64,000 nucleotides of DNA, taken from positions 137,884,498 through 137,948,497 of the forward strand of contig CM063502.1 in NCBI GenBank assembly GCA_032207245.1, written 5' to 3'. Under the pieces are notes generated by a model. It ran no database searches, was not told the DNA's origin, and saw nothing but the letters and a program-made list of their open reading frames with translations. The position numbers were made by a program, and so were the translations under genes. Within the stretch, counting starts at the first letter, position 1; each line of letters opens with the position of its first letter. This document shows, in pieces, positions 26,955-38,909 of this stretch. Source of the stretch: Pardosa pseudoannulata (Eukaryota > Arthropoda > Arachnida > Araneae > Lycosidae).

Positions 26955-28440
26955 GAATTTCAGTAAAATTAATTAAATACGAATAGAAAAAACTGCTGAA
27001 AATCCCATGTATTAACGATAATAATTTAAAAAGATATGATAAGGCAAAAAATACGGAATAAATGTCTTTCACTTAAATTTACTTAAAGGTGATGTGTTCA
27101 CTTACCTTCTAGACATGATATGTACATATCCCCTGTGTGTGAGTATATACATTTATATGCAAATATATGTATAATATGGTAGAATGAATGAAGTAAATTC
27201 AGTAAAACTAATTAAATACAGATAGGGAAATATGCTGAAAATCCCATGTATTTCCGATAATAATTAAAAAAGAAATGGTAAGGCGAAAAATTAAAGAAAT
27301 CTTCCTTTTGAATTTGCTTAATGCTGATGTGTCCACTTACCCTCTAGATATGATGTGCACATGTCACCTATGTGTGAGTGTATACATTTATATACGAATA
27401 TATGTATAATGTGGAAGGTTGAATGAAGTAAATTCAGTAAAACTAATTAAATACAAATAGAGAAAATGCTGAAAATCCCATGTATTTCCGATAATAATTA
27501 AAAAAGGTATAATAAGGCGAAAAATTAAAAAGATCTTCCATTTGAATTTGCTTAGAAGTGATGTGTCAACTTACCCTCTACACATGATGTATACATGTCA
27601 CCTATGTGTGAGTGTACACATTTATATACGAATATATGCATAATGTAGAAGGTTGAATGAAGTAAATTCAGTAAAACTAATTAAATAGAGATAGAGAAAA
27701 ATGCTGAAAATCCCATGCATTTCCGATAATAATTAAAAAAGATATGATAAGGCGAAAAATAAGAAAAATATGTCTTTCACTTGAATTTGTTTAAAGGTGA
27801 TGTGTCCACATACCATCTAGACATAATATGTACGTGTCACCTGAGTGTGAGTGTATACATTTATGTACGAATATATGTATAATGTGGAAGGTTGAATGAA
27901 GTAAATTCAGTAATACTAAATAAGAGCAGTAAAAGTAATTAGAAGTTAAAACTAATTAAGAAACTAATTAACAGAAATATGCTGAAAATCCCATGTATTT
28001 CCGATAATAATTAAAAAAGATATGATAAGGCGAAAAATAAGAAAAATATGTCTTTCACTTGAATTTGTTTAAAGGTGATGTGTCCACATACCATCTAGAC
28101 ATAATATGTACGTGTCACCTGAGTGTGAGTGTATACATTTATGTACGAATATATGTATAATGTGGAAGGTTCAATGAAGTAAATTCAGTAATACTAAATA
28201 AGAGCAGTAAAAGTAATTAGAAGTTAAAACTAATTAAGAAACTAATTAACAGAAATATGCTGAAAATCCCATGTATTTCCGATAATAATTAAAAAAGATA
28301 AGATAAGGCGAAAAAAAAAAGAAAAAAATCTTCCATTTAAATTTGCTTAAAGGTGATGTGTACCTTCTAGAATTATATGTACGTGTCACCTGTGTAGAGT
28401 GCATACATTTATGTACGAATATATGTATAATTCGGGAGGC
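26955..28440. repeat. Satellite-like array, six units of about 235-278 bp
   Basis: Units start near 26955, 27193, 27428, 27662, 27901 and 28179. Each carries AAATTCAGTAA.ACTAA, GCTGAAAATCCCATG, CCGATAATAATT, AAGGCGAAAAA, a TGATGTGT.CAC.TACC block and GAATATATGTATAAT. Units 5 and 6 are nearly identical to each other and share about 40 extra bases (AAGAGCAGTAAAAGTAATTAG region) lacking in units 1-4, so the last step was duplication of one variant unit. The 77-codon minus frame at 28246-28479 is inside unit 6. Confidence 0.93.
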
Positions 28441-28966
28441 TGAAAAATGTTTAAAATATTCTGTATTTAATCCTTCCACTCATGCACTTTTTTTAACTCT
28501 GCCATAATTCATACATTTGTGTAAACTTATTCTCGCTGGAATGAGCAGTTCTCTAGATCCAACAAATATCTATATTTCGCATGGAATTCATTACGAACTA
28601 AGTAAATTCTGACAACCAATGAGCGAAGATATGAAATATATAGTCGCGAAATTTCCGATGATTTGAATGAGGCAAATTTGTCGGTCCCGGAGACTTATGA
28701 AGTCATTATCATGACGAGTCAATCCGGGCTGGGAAATATTTAATGCATGTTTATATTAAATAAATATATTGGGCCGTTGATATGAGACAGGAAAGATCTA
28801 ATATGCCAATATTTAATAAAGTCCGATATTTTTCACTTTTGGTAATCGAAACTAGAAGAAAGAAAAATGCATTCTAAAACTCTATCGAACATAAATGCAT
28901 TTTAATGACAAGGACTTTTGCCGAGTTATCAATATACTGGCAAATTATTAATATATGCATTACAAA
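28441..28966. other. AT-rich sequence, nothing recognised
   Basis: A mildly G+C-richer piece (about 28520-28780) shows no motif on either strand. Confidence 0.4.
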
Positions 28967-28985
28967 TATATATATAGATAGATAC

Positions 28986-29046
<61 letters not shown>

Positions 29047-29145
29047 CATATATATATACATACACGTATACGCATACATATACATATATATAATAGATAT
29101 ATACATATATATACATATATATATATATATATTTTATATATACAT
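28967..29145. repeat. Complex TA/TACA microsatellite
   Basis: TA runs mixed with TACATA and TACACG variants. It gives spurious I/Y/H-rich frames on both strands. Confidence 0.95.
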
Positions 29146-29536
29146 AGATATATACATTCATATATACATATGTAACCGTTGAAAATATTCTTCATTGTTT
29201 ACATGGGAAAAGTAGATAATATTTTTACTTGTCAGGATTTGCTTGTCAGTGTAACTCGGCGGCAGTCGTCATGACTAGGAAGGCTTACACCCGGAACTCA
29301 AGATCAAGCAAAATACTTAGCAAAAATCCTCTATTTCCGTGTTAATGATAGAGAACTAACGGACACGAAGTCCGTCCCGATGAGAAGAAAATCACGTGGA
29401 TGACTTCTCATGCCAAATAGTTTCTGCTCAGCATTTAATTTAGGGCATGTTAACACGTTACTGGTGAAACTGCAAACAACGGCATTAAAACTGTAAACAT
29501 CTTCAGTTTATCCTCGAAAATGGTCAGTTGAGTTAA
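29146..29536. other. G+C-richer unassigned segment
   Basis: At 29232-29470 the sequence is unlike its surroundings. It begins TGTCAGGATTT, the same 11 bases as the LTR start of the retrotransposon at 30.5-34.2 kb, but no LTR end could be placed. Two neighbouring hairpins (CGGAC/GTCCG near 29353; TGAGAAG/CTTCTCA near 29379) are present. Confidence 0.3.
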
Positions 29537-29801
29537 CCCTTTCGTGGGCCTTGGGAAGATTACTTCCCACCTACATGATCTTACAAAATACACCTGTGGG
29601 AAGTGCAAAACCCATTATAATATAATGGCTATTATATGCTTTATAATATAATTATAATATAATTACTATTGTAACGATGGGAAGACTAATTCCAACTTCA
29701 GTTTTGTGCTACTGTCTATTGTTCAATCGATTGAATAGATTTGCACTTCTGTTTTAAAAGTTTCAAAACGTTATGAGAGAAATAAATCGCCCATGAAAGG
29801 G
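29537..29801. mobile_element. piggyBac-type MITE, 265 bp
   Basis: The element is bounded on both sides by TTAA (29533-29536, 29802-29805), the target site duplicated by piggyBac-superfamily elements. Its left end CCCTTTCGTGGGC and inverted right end CCCTTTCATGGGC agree at 12 of 13 bases. The inside has sub-terminal GGGAAG/CTTCCC pairs and an AT-rich centre with TATAAT repeats, and no coding sequence. It would move only with an outside transposase. Confidence 0.88.
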
Positions 29802-30399
29802 TTAAATAAAAGAAATAAAGGTCTATAAGTAAGATATTTTAGTTCAATCTATAGTTTTGGGTTGTGTGGAAGAAATGCCAATATCAATGATACATATTCT
29901 GGATTTATTTAAATGGCAGAGAAGGTTAAAATTCAAAAGATTAGAACGTGGATGGGGAGTATTTTCAATTTTAGGGACAATGATGTTTTATATATATAAC
30001 CTGTTTGTGTGTGTGTGTGTGTGCGCGCGCGCGCGTTTGTGTGGTAATGTTAAAATGCATTAAAAAGTAGAAATTACTTGAAATAGATTTAGAATATTTA
30101 AATCCAATAAGAGATACAATAAATCCCCAACGCACAGTAGTCAACAAACACAAACTGTCATTGCCAAAAAATCTTTATTTTCTGGAAACACAAAAATTAG
30201 CCATTTACTTTCACACGTACTAAGTGCGTCGCTTTCTCACGGCCTTAGATATTAATACAGCCTTCTAAAAATATATAATATAGCATCATATACCTTTACA
30301 ACATGCATGTGCAGAAACTCATAAGCAAAGTTTAGTATCCCGTGTAATCTGTTTTTGACTCTGAATAAAATTCTACATGTATAAAATTAACCATTAGAA

Positions 30400-30403
<4 letters not shown>
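29802..30403. other. Mixed sequence with short (TG)n(CG)n tract
   Basis: A TG/CG run at about 30004-30035 gives false short frames on both strands. A 36-base piece at 30309-30344 recurs near 36429. Confidence 0.5.
30309..30344. repeat. Dispersed 36-base repeat, copy 1
   Basis: GTGCAGAAACTC.TAAGCAAAG plus TTTAGTATCCCGT is shared with 36429-36463, one mismatch, same orientation. Weaker likeness extends about 25 bases upstream. Confidence 0.8.

Positions 30404-30482
<79 letters not shown>
30404..30482. repeat. (TA)n microsatellite, left flank of the retrotransposon
   Basis: A pure TA run stopping exactly at the LTR end. Together with the run that starts at 34246 it represents the original target tract. 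Confidence 0.96.
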
Positions 30483-30485
<3 letters not shown>

Positions 30486-30795
30486 CATGGTCCGAGTATC
30501 CACTAGTAAATATATAAATCAGTTCACACTCAAGTCATTATTTTCTTCTCTTTATTAATCCACTTAGCACGCTAATCAACATGGCGTCTCATCTTTGGCG
30601 CCCAACTGCAAACAAAGGCCGTATTCACTATTTCGAGAGCCAAATGGTCCGACTATAGTAATTGCTTATCGCTCTCTCCTGTAATCACTATGCGTGAGCC
30701 GTATTTATGTGACTAGTAACGCGAGGCGCGTTACTCCCATTAAAATAATCCCTAATTAAAATCTCTTAAATTACTCTATATTTTAAATCCTGACA
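30483..30795 (-). repeat. 3' LTR
   Basis: 313 bases. On the minus strand AATAAA lies at 30551-30556. A short CpG-rich hairpin, TAACGCG-AGG-CGCGTTA, sits at 30717-30733. Confidence 0.95.
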
Positions 30796-30812
30796 ACTTT
30801 CCCCCTCCCTTT
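30796..30812 (-). other. Polypurine tract
   Basis: Minus-strand AAAGGGAGGGGGAAAGT lies directly before the 3' LTR, where second-strand synthesis of LTR retrotransposons is primed. This fixes the element's orientation. Confidence 0.85.
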
Positions 30813-31742
30813 GAAGGCTTGCACAGGCAGGAGGGCCCTTCCTGACCAGCAAGTCCCCAAAGGACCCTAAAATTTTGAAAAAAACATCTAATTAATTTTC
30901 GCAAAAAATAATAAATTTAAGTTACTTAATTCAGTCAGAGCAGGTGGCTCCCTCACAAAATAACACTGTTATAATAATGACAAAATTCAAAAGTAGTAAA
31001 AATCACCCTATGATGGTGCTATAAAATGATTAAAGTCTTTTACACAATTACCTAAATCACAAAAATCTTTCCTGAAAATTAAACACATTATACAACAATT
31101 ATAAAAAGAACAGGAACTTAGGAATATATGGTTGAAGATGAATAACATATGTTACTAATAATAATATATTTGTTATAGAAAACACCTTGGGTTAAACAAT
31201 CTTAGGAGCTCCCAAAAAGAACATTAACAGTATGAGTATAATAAGAGATAAAAAAAAAACACAATATCAAAATATCACTAATATATGGTGAAAGCAAAAA
31301 CAAATGACTTTGTGAATAGTTTCTCTTATAGCGCAGTCCAACAATATTGGGTAATGTCCTTGAGTTCTTATCACAATCAGTAGTATTATAATATGTAATA
31401 CAGTAAAAAGTAAATAAAAATCAAAAAGGAACCTAGGATTGATAACAATGTACACTGTATTGAGATCTCTTGTCAGAAAACATCATAATCTGATTTAATT
31501 ACAAAATTTCACTTCATTTGTTATTCTTCGTTGGTTCATCAAAATACAAAATATATCACATGTCGACAACTTCAATCTATTCCAAAAATAATATTATAAC
31601 AAAATTTCATCAAATCTCTCAAAAATTAATCAGTAACTTATAATCTCAAAAGTAAAAAAGGTGTCATAATGATTATCACTCATTATGTGGCAAAAGTAAG
31701 AAAAAAACAATATAGTGTTTACAATAGTGCATACATTTTTGT

Positions 31743-31994
31743 TTAAAAACAGGTGTGTGATTCTTGTTTGTGTCTGTTTGTGTAGGGGTTTTGTCTTCCC
31801 CAGCAGAAGACGTGCTGTTGGTGGGTGACATTCCATGTCAACACACACCAGTCGCAAATTGAATCATGACAAGGACAAAATCCTGTCATGTGTGATGAGT
31901 GGCACTTAGGGTACACACTCCTAGGCGGGACGTAGGGCTGTGTAAAGGGAAAAAACCTGGACGTTTTCTGGCTGGGAACCTTCATCCAGGCCAA
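31743..31994 (-). pseudogene. Possible gag remnant with zinc-knuckle-like spacing
   Basis: An open frame of about 83 codons on the minus strand contains YPKCHSSHMTGFCPCHD, which resembles a nucleocapsid CCHC knuckle (C-x2-C-x4-H-x4-C) with the first Cys replaced by Tyr and one residue missing before His. A Cys-rich stretch (CDWC) follows. Overlapping frames suggest a frameshift near 31850. Position inside an LTR element supports a gag origin, but the resemblance is short and could be chance. Confidence 0.35.
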
Positions 31995-33528
31995 GTCGGT
32001 TACAAAGTCATAAATCTTAATGTCATTAGGTTTATTTTCCTAATGGAAAAAGTAGTATGGTTTTTTGGGATGTTTTTCTTCCTGGGCAAATTAAATTTAG
32101 AACAGAAAACTCCCTGGGCAATTAAAATTAATCATCAAAAATATAATAATAGCAAAAATCAACTTAACTAATTATAAAAACAGCAACATCAAAAACCTTC
32201 CTTAATTAATTAAAATACAACAAAATTCAAAACATTATGACATCATCAGTTCTTATGTCAAAATCAGCAATAAAATTGACTCCATAGATGAACAAAATTA
32301 GTTATACATCTTCATGGTGCATCAAAACATCTTCAGTTAGAAAGAGAATTTATGTAATACTAATATCATAATTAAATCAAAACACAATTTCAAAAATTTC
32401 AACAACATTCTATAAATCCCAAGTATATTCCCCCCCCTCACAATGAGAAAAAATTCAGTTTTTACATCATAAAATATAAACAATTTTCCAAATAACACTT
32501 TAAAATTTTTCTTTACATGTCACTCAATAAAAAGCAAAAATTTAAAAAAACGACTAAATACAAATCTAGTTAAATATAAGAAATGAATATAAAATAGCGC
32601 ATAAATATCAGAATATCTCTAGTTAAAATTCGTAATCAGTAGATCATTTCTTTAAAAAACAAAACCTTACTCAGCAAAAGTTTTCAAAACATCATCTCAG
32701 TTCGATTGCAATTCACTTCAGACCGAAAATGCCACGTCATTAGAATTAAGAATTCACAGTTTCTTGCAATGGTCATAACAAGGAAATAAAAGATTTAACG
32801 TTATCGGAAGCAGTAATTTATGCGCTCAAGCCGCAAAAAAGGTGCAGTTTTAGATTACAGGGATTCGAAGTTATAACTCATACAGTTTCGTTAGCTTCCG
32901 ACCAAGGTCACAGACGATTCACATTTTTATCGATAAAAATAATGGAATTTTTAATCACTCGCGCTGAAATTAAAATAATTTTTCTCTTCGATCAAAAGTT
33001 TTGCCCATGTAGATGGCCTCTTCTAAGTGATAAAATCATAGAATAATCAAATTTCTCTGAGATCAAAATTTTAAAATCCCTAAGCAAATTATTAAATTTT
33101 ACTCTGTTAATATAAAAGCCAAAAATTATTCTTAAATGATTAAGTTTTATAGTACACAATATTTCAATCCTGTCATTTCATTAATCAAAATTTTACCAAA
33201 CATCACTATTCAAAAAGATCAAATAAGTAAAATTATAACAATTTCTTCAATATTAAAAATAAAAAGGAAAATAACCATAATCAATTTTTTTAAAGAATTA
33301 TCATGTCTAGAAATGTTATTAATTTAAACAAATTTAGATATATTTACAAGAACAGAAATTTCAAACTATAAATTCTAGAAATACAAATACACAATTATTT
33401 GAAAAAAGTTTCGTTCATAAAAAGTCTTATTATATTTTTTTATACTGAAATCATAATTGACAATTTTTTTTAAATGCTCTGTTAAAAAAAAAACTTAATT
33501 TTACCTTTATGCGCCGAAAATACAAAAG

Positions 33529-33777
33529 TCAAACACGAAGTTTTTGTAGAAATTTTTCTTTCACTAATTTGCTGAAATTTAATTTTGCTCTCGTCTTGAA
33601 GAGTTCTTGCGTGGCTTTAAAGGGAAAACGGTCAATTCGATGGGGAAGGCTCGTTGTATGGAGCTTCGATGAAATGAGCACATCGGAATCTCGACGTGGC
33701 CCTGCCAGGCCAGCAGGCCGGATCTCTCGAACACAAAGTTTTCGAAACTCTTTCTGCCGACGGCGGATGGAAGCCAT
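33529..33777 (-). CDS. Small basic ORF downstream of the 5' LTR
   Basis: 82 codons starting at an ATG in a strong initiation context (ACCATGG), 156 bases inside the 5' LTR on the transcribed strand. This is the first sizeable frame of the element. The product would be Arg/Lys-rich (MASIRRRQKEF start, KLVKEKF near the end) with no motif I recognise. Codon use is G+C-richer than its surroundings in the first half. It may be the amino end of a truncated gag or a chance frame. Longer overlapping frames exist on the same strand (33579-33953) and the opposite strand (33509-33811). Confidence 0.3.
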   Translation of the reverse strand: MASIRRRQKEFRKLCVREIRPAGLAGPRRDSDVLISSKLHTTSLPHRIDRFPFKATQELFKTRAKLNFSKLVKEKFLQKLRV

Positions 33778-33932
33778 GGTCCTGGCTGATTATAAGCCTG
33801 AGTTTGCTTGATCGGATATAATTGTTCACGTTTGATGTTATGCATAGTTCGTGAGAATGCTCGGCTGTTGTTGTCCATCTTCAAAAAAAAGAAAACACAT
33901 TTTTTCCCGCGTAGTACTTTCCTGTCGGCTCG

Positions 33933-34241
33933 TGACATGGTCCGAGTATCCACTAGTAAATATATAAATCAGTTCACACTCAAGTCATTATTTTCTTCTC
34001 TTTATTAATCCACTTAGCACGCTAATCAACATGGCGTCTCATCTTTGGCGCCCAACTGCAAACAAAGGCCGTATTCACTATTTCGAGAGCCAAAAGGTCC
34101 GACTATAGTAATTGCTTATCGCTCTCTGCTGTTATCACTGCGCGTGAGCCGTATTTATGTGACTAGTAACGCGAGGCGCGTTACTCCCATTAAAATAATC
34201 CCTAATTAAAATCTCTTAAATTACTCTATATTTTAAATCCT

Positions 34242-34245
<4 letters not shown>
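33933..34245 (-). repeat. 5' LTR
   Basis: 313 bases, five substitutions relative to the 3' LTR, all within about 60 bases of one another (near 34095-34142). AATAAA on the minus strand at 34001-34006. Confidence 0.95.
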
Positions 34246-34511
<266 letters not shown>

Positions 34512-34810
34512 TGTCAGGTATAAAACAGGGGTAGTTAGAAATTACGTGAGTTATAAACGATTTTGAAAAGAGAACTCTTTTATAATAATAAAATAAATGA
34601 AAAAGACCCATGATTGCGTAACCTTTTAGAGTAATCCAGTCAAGTTGAAAGAATTATTTGAAGTATTTGATGGTTAATCGAACCGATATGGGGAGTTAGC
34701 GCTTGGACATGGAGCTGTCAACACCTTTCCACGCTTATTTCGATGATTTAATAAACTTATTATTATCAAGAAAGACTGTTTTCCATTCGCCTTAACACTG
34801 GACCATGTCA
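34512..34810 (+). mobile_element. Solo LTR related to the 30.5-34.2 kb element
   Basis: 299 bases starting TGTCAGG and ending GGACCATGTCA. The first 7 and last 11 bases equal those of the neighbouring 313-base LTR, read here on the plus strand. GATTTAATAAA near the end matches the GGATTAATAAA of the other LTR. The interior is otherwise different, so it is a distant subfamily member. It is flanked by TG/TA repeats on both sides, so it too entered a microsatellite. Confidence 0.75.
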
Positions 34811-34824
34811 TATATATGTATGTA

Positions 34825-34909
<85 letters not shown>

Positions 34910-34930
34910 GTATGTGTGTGTATTTATCTG
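34811..34930. repeat. (TA)n(TG)n microsatellite
   Basis: TA then TG repeats directly after the solo LTR. Confidence 0.97.
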
Positions 34931-35557
34931 TACATATATATTTTATTTTTCATTGGAATCATCAAAGCGGTTTTATTAATAAAATGTGTACAAACCATTT
35001 TAATTTAATGTATTGACATTTCTGATAAAATATCTTTTAAGATGGGTTTCTTAGTAGAATAAATATGTTATACAGTTATTATAGGCCATATTCTCTATCT
35101 TGTTCATTAAAATGTTTATATATGGCTAGCATATCAGAATAATTAGTGTTTTGTCAAGTAATATGCAAAACAGTATTATTTGTTAAAGTACCATTGCATG
35201 ATCATTGCTGACAAATCAGTCAATTTATCGTAGCATTTTAAACTAAATATAAAACTTATACTTCTCTAATTATTCATTATATAAATTTTCAGAAATAGCA
35301 ATTAAGATAAACGTTCGTTACTAGTAATAAAATTTTGAATACTTCAGTTTATGAAAATTACAGAAATCAAAACTTTATACAATTTACTACTATTATTCGT
35401 TTTAATTTTCTCTACACATTTGTGAGTTGGACATTTTGAAAAGCGTGCTTTTATCAAAAGATAATATATTTTCATCCAAATCAGGTTAATGCTATCTACT
35501 ACAGAAATATGCAATAAAATGTATTGTTTTACTCACTTCATCATTTAAGTATTTTTT

Positions 35558-36941
35558 TGTTATATCTATGCATCTCAGAAATATTAAAAGTATATTTTTT
35601 CCTTCGATCTAATAGTGCTTTGAAGTACAGTGCCGTCAGTATCAACTTATGGAATTATAAGTTTTTTTCAATTACTAAATTTATTGAAAAATAAAATCAG
35701 AAGAGAAACACAGAATAGAGTTTATATTTTATTACTTTCTTATTACGTTGGACCTTTATAACATCAACGATTCATGCTGTAAAAACAGGGAAATTCTAGT
35801 TTCTAAATCTAAGGTAACATTGTGCTTCACAATAAAAAAAATAGGTATTCAGTCTCACATACTCTTTCTTTAAATTCACAAGTTAAAATTTGCATTAAAT
35901 GTCAATATTTTTAAATGGAAATACTTTGTGCTAACTACAACGTTTCAAACAGATGATAAAGTAAGCATTTGAATCCACTTTATCGGTCGGCAAGCAAATA
36001 ATATTTACGATAGAAACCTGTGCAAGCAATCTTTGTGACCCTTGCTCTCAGTTTGGATCGTCTTGCATCCCGAGATTTCCTTCACGAACCCCAGCGTGAT
36101 ACGCACTCTGAACTTTCGAACCTTGGTGTGAAAGCCGACTGTACAAATCGTCAGCCTGGAGGTGATAGTGTCAGCGTTTATTACCGGCACTAATTAGCGA
36201 ACAAATCCTGTGATTAGAAGCCCTAGCCATACTGTATCCGGTACCCACGCATCCATATTGTGTGAATGTCATCTCAGCACGAGATCCCAGAATATTTAAC
36301 ATCCTACTGAATCGGTACATAGCTGTACATAAATTATTCATCTGAATAAAATATTTAGCCTAGATTAAATAGTTTTCTAGCCTGTTTCATTGACGGCTTC
36401 GCCTACCATATCTCCAGTACGTTACAATGTGCAGAAACTCGTAAGCAAAGTTTAGTATCCCGTTATATCTTATACATCTCAGAAATATTAAAAGTATATC
36501 TTTTCCTTCGATCTCCTAGTGCTTTGAAGTACAGTGCCTTCAGTATCAACTTATGGAATTATAAGTTTTTTTTTTCAATTACTAAATTCATTGAAAAATA
36601 AAATCAGAAGAGAAACACAGAATAGAGTTTATATTTTATTACTTTCTTATTACGTTGGACCTTTATAACATCAACGATTCAGGCTATAAAAACGGGGAAA
36701 TTCTAGTTTATAAATCTAAGCCAACATTGTGCTTCACAATAAAAAAAACTAGTTATTCAGTCTCACATACTCTTTCTTTAAATTCAGAAGTTAAATTTTG
36801 CATTAAAGGGCAATATTTTTAAATGGAAATACTTTGTGCTAACTACAAAGTCTCAAGCAGATGATAAAGTAAACATTTGAATCCACTTTATCGATCGGCA
36901 AGCAAATAATATTTACGATAGAAACCTGTGCAAGCAACCTA
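35558..36941. repeat. 475-bp direct repeat around an unrelated spacer
   Basis: 35558-36031 and 36464-36941 align end to end with about 4-5% differences, from GTTATATCT.T.CATCTCAG to GATAGAAACCTGTGCAAGCAA. The 432-base spacer is G+C-richer than either copy, has no repeat partner except the 36-base piece at its right end, and carries a 61-codon minus frame (36005-36190) that I cannot assign. Confidence 0.93.
36429..36463. repeat. Dispersed 36-base repeat, copy 2
   Basis: Matches 30309-30344 and abuts the second copy of the 475-bp repeat exactly, so it may mark a breakpoint. Confidence 0.8.
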
Positions 36942-37894
36942 TCACATCAATAAGCAAAAAATATTAATTAATTTTTTTACTCTTATCACGTGTTTTAATG
37001 AACATTGAACAAATATTACTTTAAAGTATCGCAATAAAACCTCTTCTGATTCGTAGAAACTCCTCTATAACCATTTATTGATATAGATTGGTTTCGTAAT
37101 TTGACTTCAAAATAAATTAAAAACTACTTTAATTATGGTTCGTCTGATAATTTTAATAAATGTTCTGAGTTTTGAGTGTTTGTCTATGTTCATTGTGCTA
37201 AAATTACATGCAGATATTATTTTATCATTCAATTGAACTTTACCTGGGTTCTTTTCTTAGATGCCAACATTTTGCAGAAAATTCTGTTCGTTGTTTCAAA
37301 ACTACCGTATTATATATTTATAATGTAAATAAAACTGATAAATGTGTTTTTAAAATATTTTAATGACTTTTTAATACTTTTACAAAATAAAAATTTTCAG
37401 ATAAGATAATATAAACTTTCTCGGTGAAGCTTAATTTCCTACATTTCATTAAAGTTTTATTCGAGTAAAAAAAAAATTAATTAAAAGTGTAACTTTTCTT
37501 GTAAATAATAGAAAAACATCTAAACTTAAAAGAAATTTTCTAAATCATTTTACAAGTTTTTGTATTTTAATTTCATTCTTCCGAAATAAAATATATATTT
37601 GTGAAAATTACATCGCATTTTAAGCCTCCTAAACACTCAGTGCAATTAAGTACGATCTCTGATTTTGCCAAAAGATAATTATGATAATTAGTAGTGCATT
37701 TTTGCACATGTTTCTGTTGCTATTTATAAACGATTTAGGAAAAGTATCTTAAATAATAGTCATCAAAATTTAATAGAGAAATTATTAGCATTTTTTCTAT
37801 CCATTAAACTTAAAATTTTAACATCGAAAGCATACATATTTGTTGCATATTCTTTTTATAAAATAACTAGTTAAAGTACCCAAACATATATATT

Positions 37895-37943
<49 letters not shown>

Positions 37944-38909
37944 GTCGGTGGCTATGTAAGAAATTAAAAAACATCCTCAGTCCATAAAGCAGAACCATTT
38001 TTGTTTTTCAAGAACCAAAGCATTAATTTGCAATTCTTTCCATATTTCAATGTTGATCTCATCAGAACTTAGTAAATGTAGTCATTTGGGAATACATTTT
38101 TCTGGCCATCTGACATCTCTTAGGACTAAGAAACGCTGAGCTAAGATAATATCCCATGGGGAATGAAGCAAGTCTCATTCTTAGATGACAAAGTTAGAGG
38201 CACTTTGTTGGGTGATTTGGTGGAATAAAGACATATGGCAATGCCATCTAGGATTCATGATTAATTGAATAAAATATTTTTTCTGGACATTCGGCTGCGT
38301 CTGACTACTTTTGAGTTTTGCGTGTAAGTTTAATTAAGTCTTGAAACTGAATTAAATTACCGACTATAGCTCAGCAAACCAAATAAAGGCTGTTTTTTCT
38401 TCATAAAATACATGTCTAAATTTTAGGTATATCATAGAATGTGTGGACGTGCGTAAAGACGTCTTCTTTCATCTAATGCCTAAACCTAATGCGCAATAAT
38501 TTATCCCAAATCGAAACACATTTTTTAGTTTGATTAAGCGTAAGATTTATTTACAAGCTAAAAGATAACGCACAGATAACTTCGGTGTCAGCATATCTGT
38601 GATTCAACCACGGTCACATGTTATTGTAAAACTATCACATCAGCTATCTTGGTTTATATAAAACCCTATCGTGGGAATCTGGCTGTCTAATATATTTATG
38701 CCTTTATTAAGATTATCACCATATTTGAAATTTTGAGATATTATGCTTTAAGTCTAATGAAAAATTATATGTTAAATGTGTTAGATGTTTAAGGTGTTAG
38801 AAAATTTTAAAATACATAAATTATATTTTGATTTACGCATGATTCTTTTAAGTATAGAGCTATTTTGGCTTATTCATTAATGTTCAGGTGATTATCATTG
38901 AACACATTA
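36942..38909. other. AT-rich sequence with one (TA)n tract
   Basis: TA repeat at about 37895-37941. Nothing else was recognised. Confidence 0.45.

Larger units (their letters stand above)
30483..34245 (-). mobile_element. LTR retrotransposon inserted in a (TA)n tract
   Basis: Two 313-base LTRs in direct orientation enclose 3137 bases. On the minus strand each LTR starts TGTCAGG and ends CCATGTCA, giving the usual TG...CA ends. A purine-rich tract (AAAGGGAGGGGGAAAGT) abuts the 30483-30795 LTR on the minus strand and marks it as the 3' LTR, so transcription runs leftward. The LTRs differ at five positions that I can count (about 98.4% identity), so the insertion is fairly young. The internal region is AT-rich and lacks any protease, reverse transcriptase or integrase that I recognise; only a short basic frame and a zinc-knuckle-like patch remain. 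It is therefore probably non-autonomous. I see no TGG-type primer-binding site after the 5' LTR (CGAGCCGACAGGAAAG). The target was TA-rich, so the exact duplication cannot be delimited. Confidence 0.95.

Noticed and set aside
26955..28440. CRISPR-like repeated structure
   Set aside because: Units are about 240 bases, head to tail with no unique spacers, in eukaryotic DNA; it is a tandem array.
29340..29420. Possible hammerhead ribozyme (CGATGAG and GAAGTCC words)
   Set aside because: The required CTGANGA and GAAA core do not occur in the right order on either strand; only two ordinary small hairpins remain.
33509..33811. 100-codon plus-strand frame
   Set aside because: It is antisense to the leader of the retrotransposon, whose direction is set by the polypurine tract.
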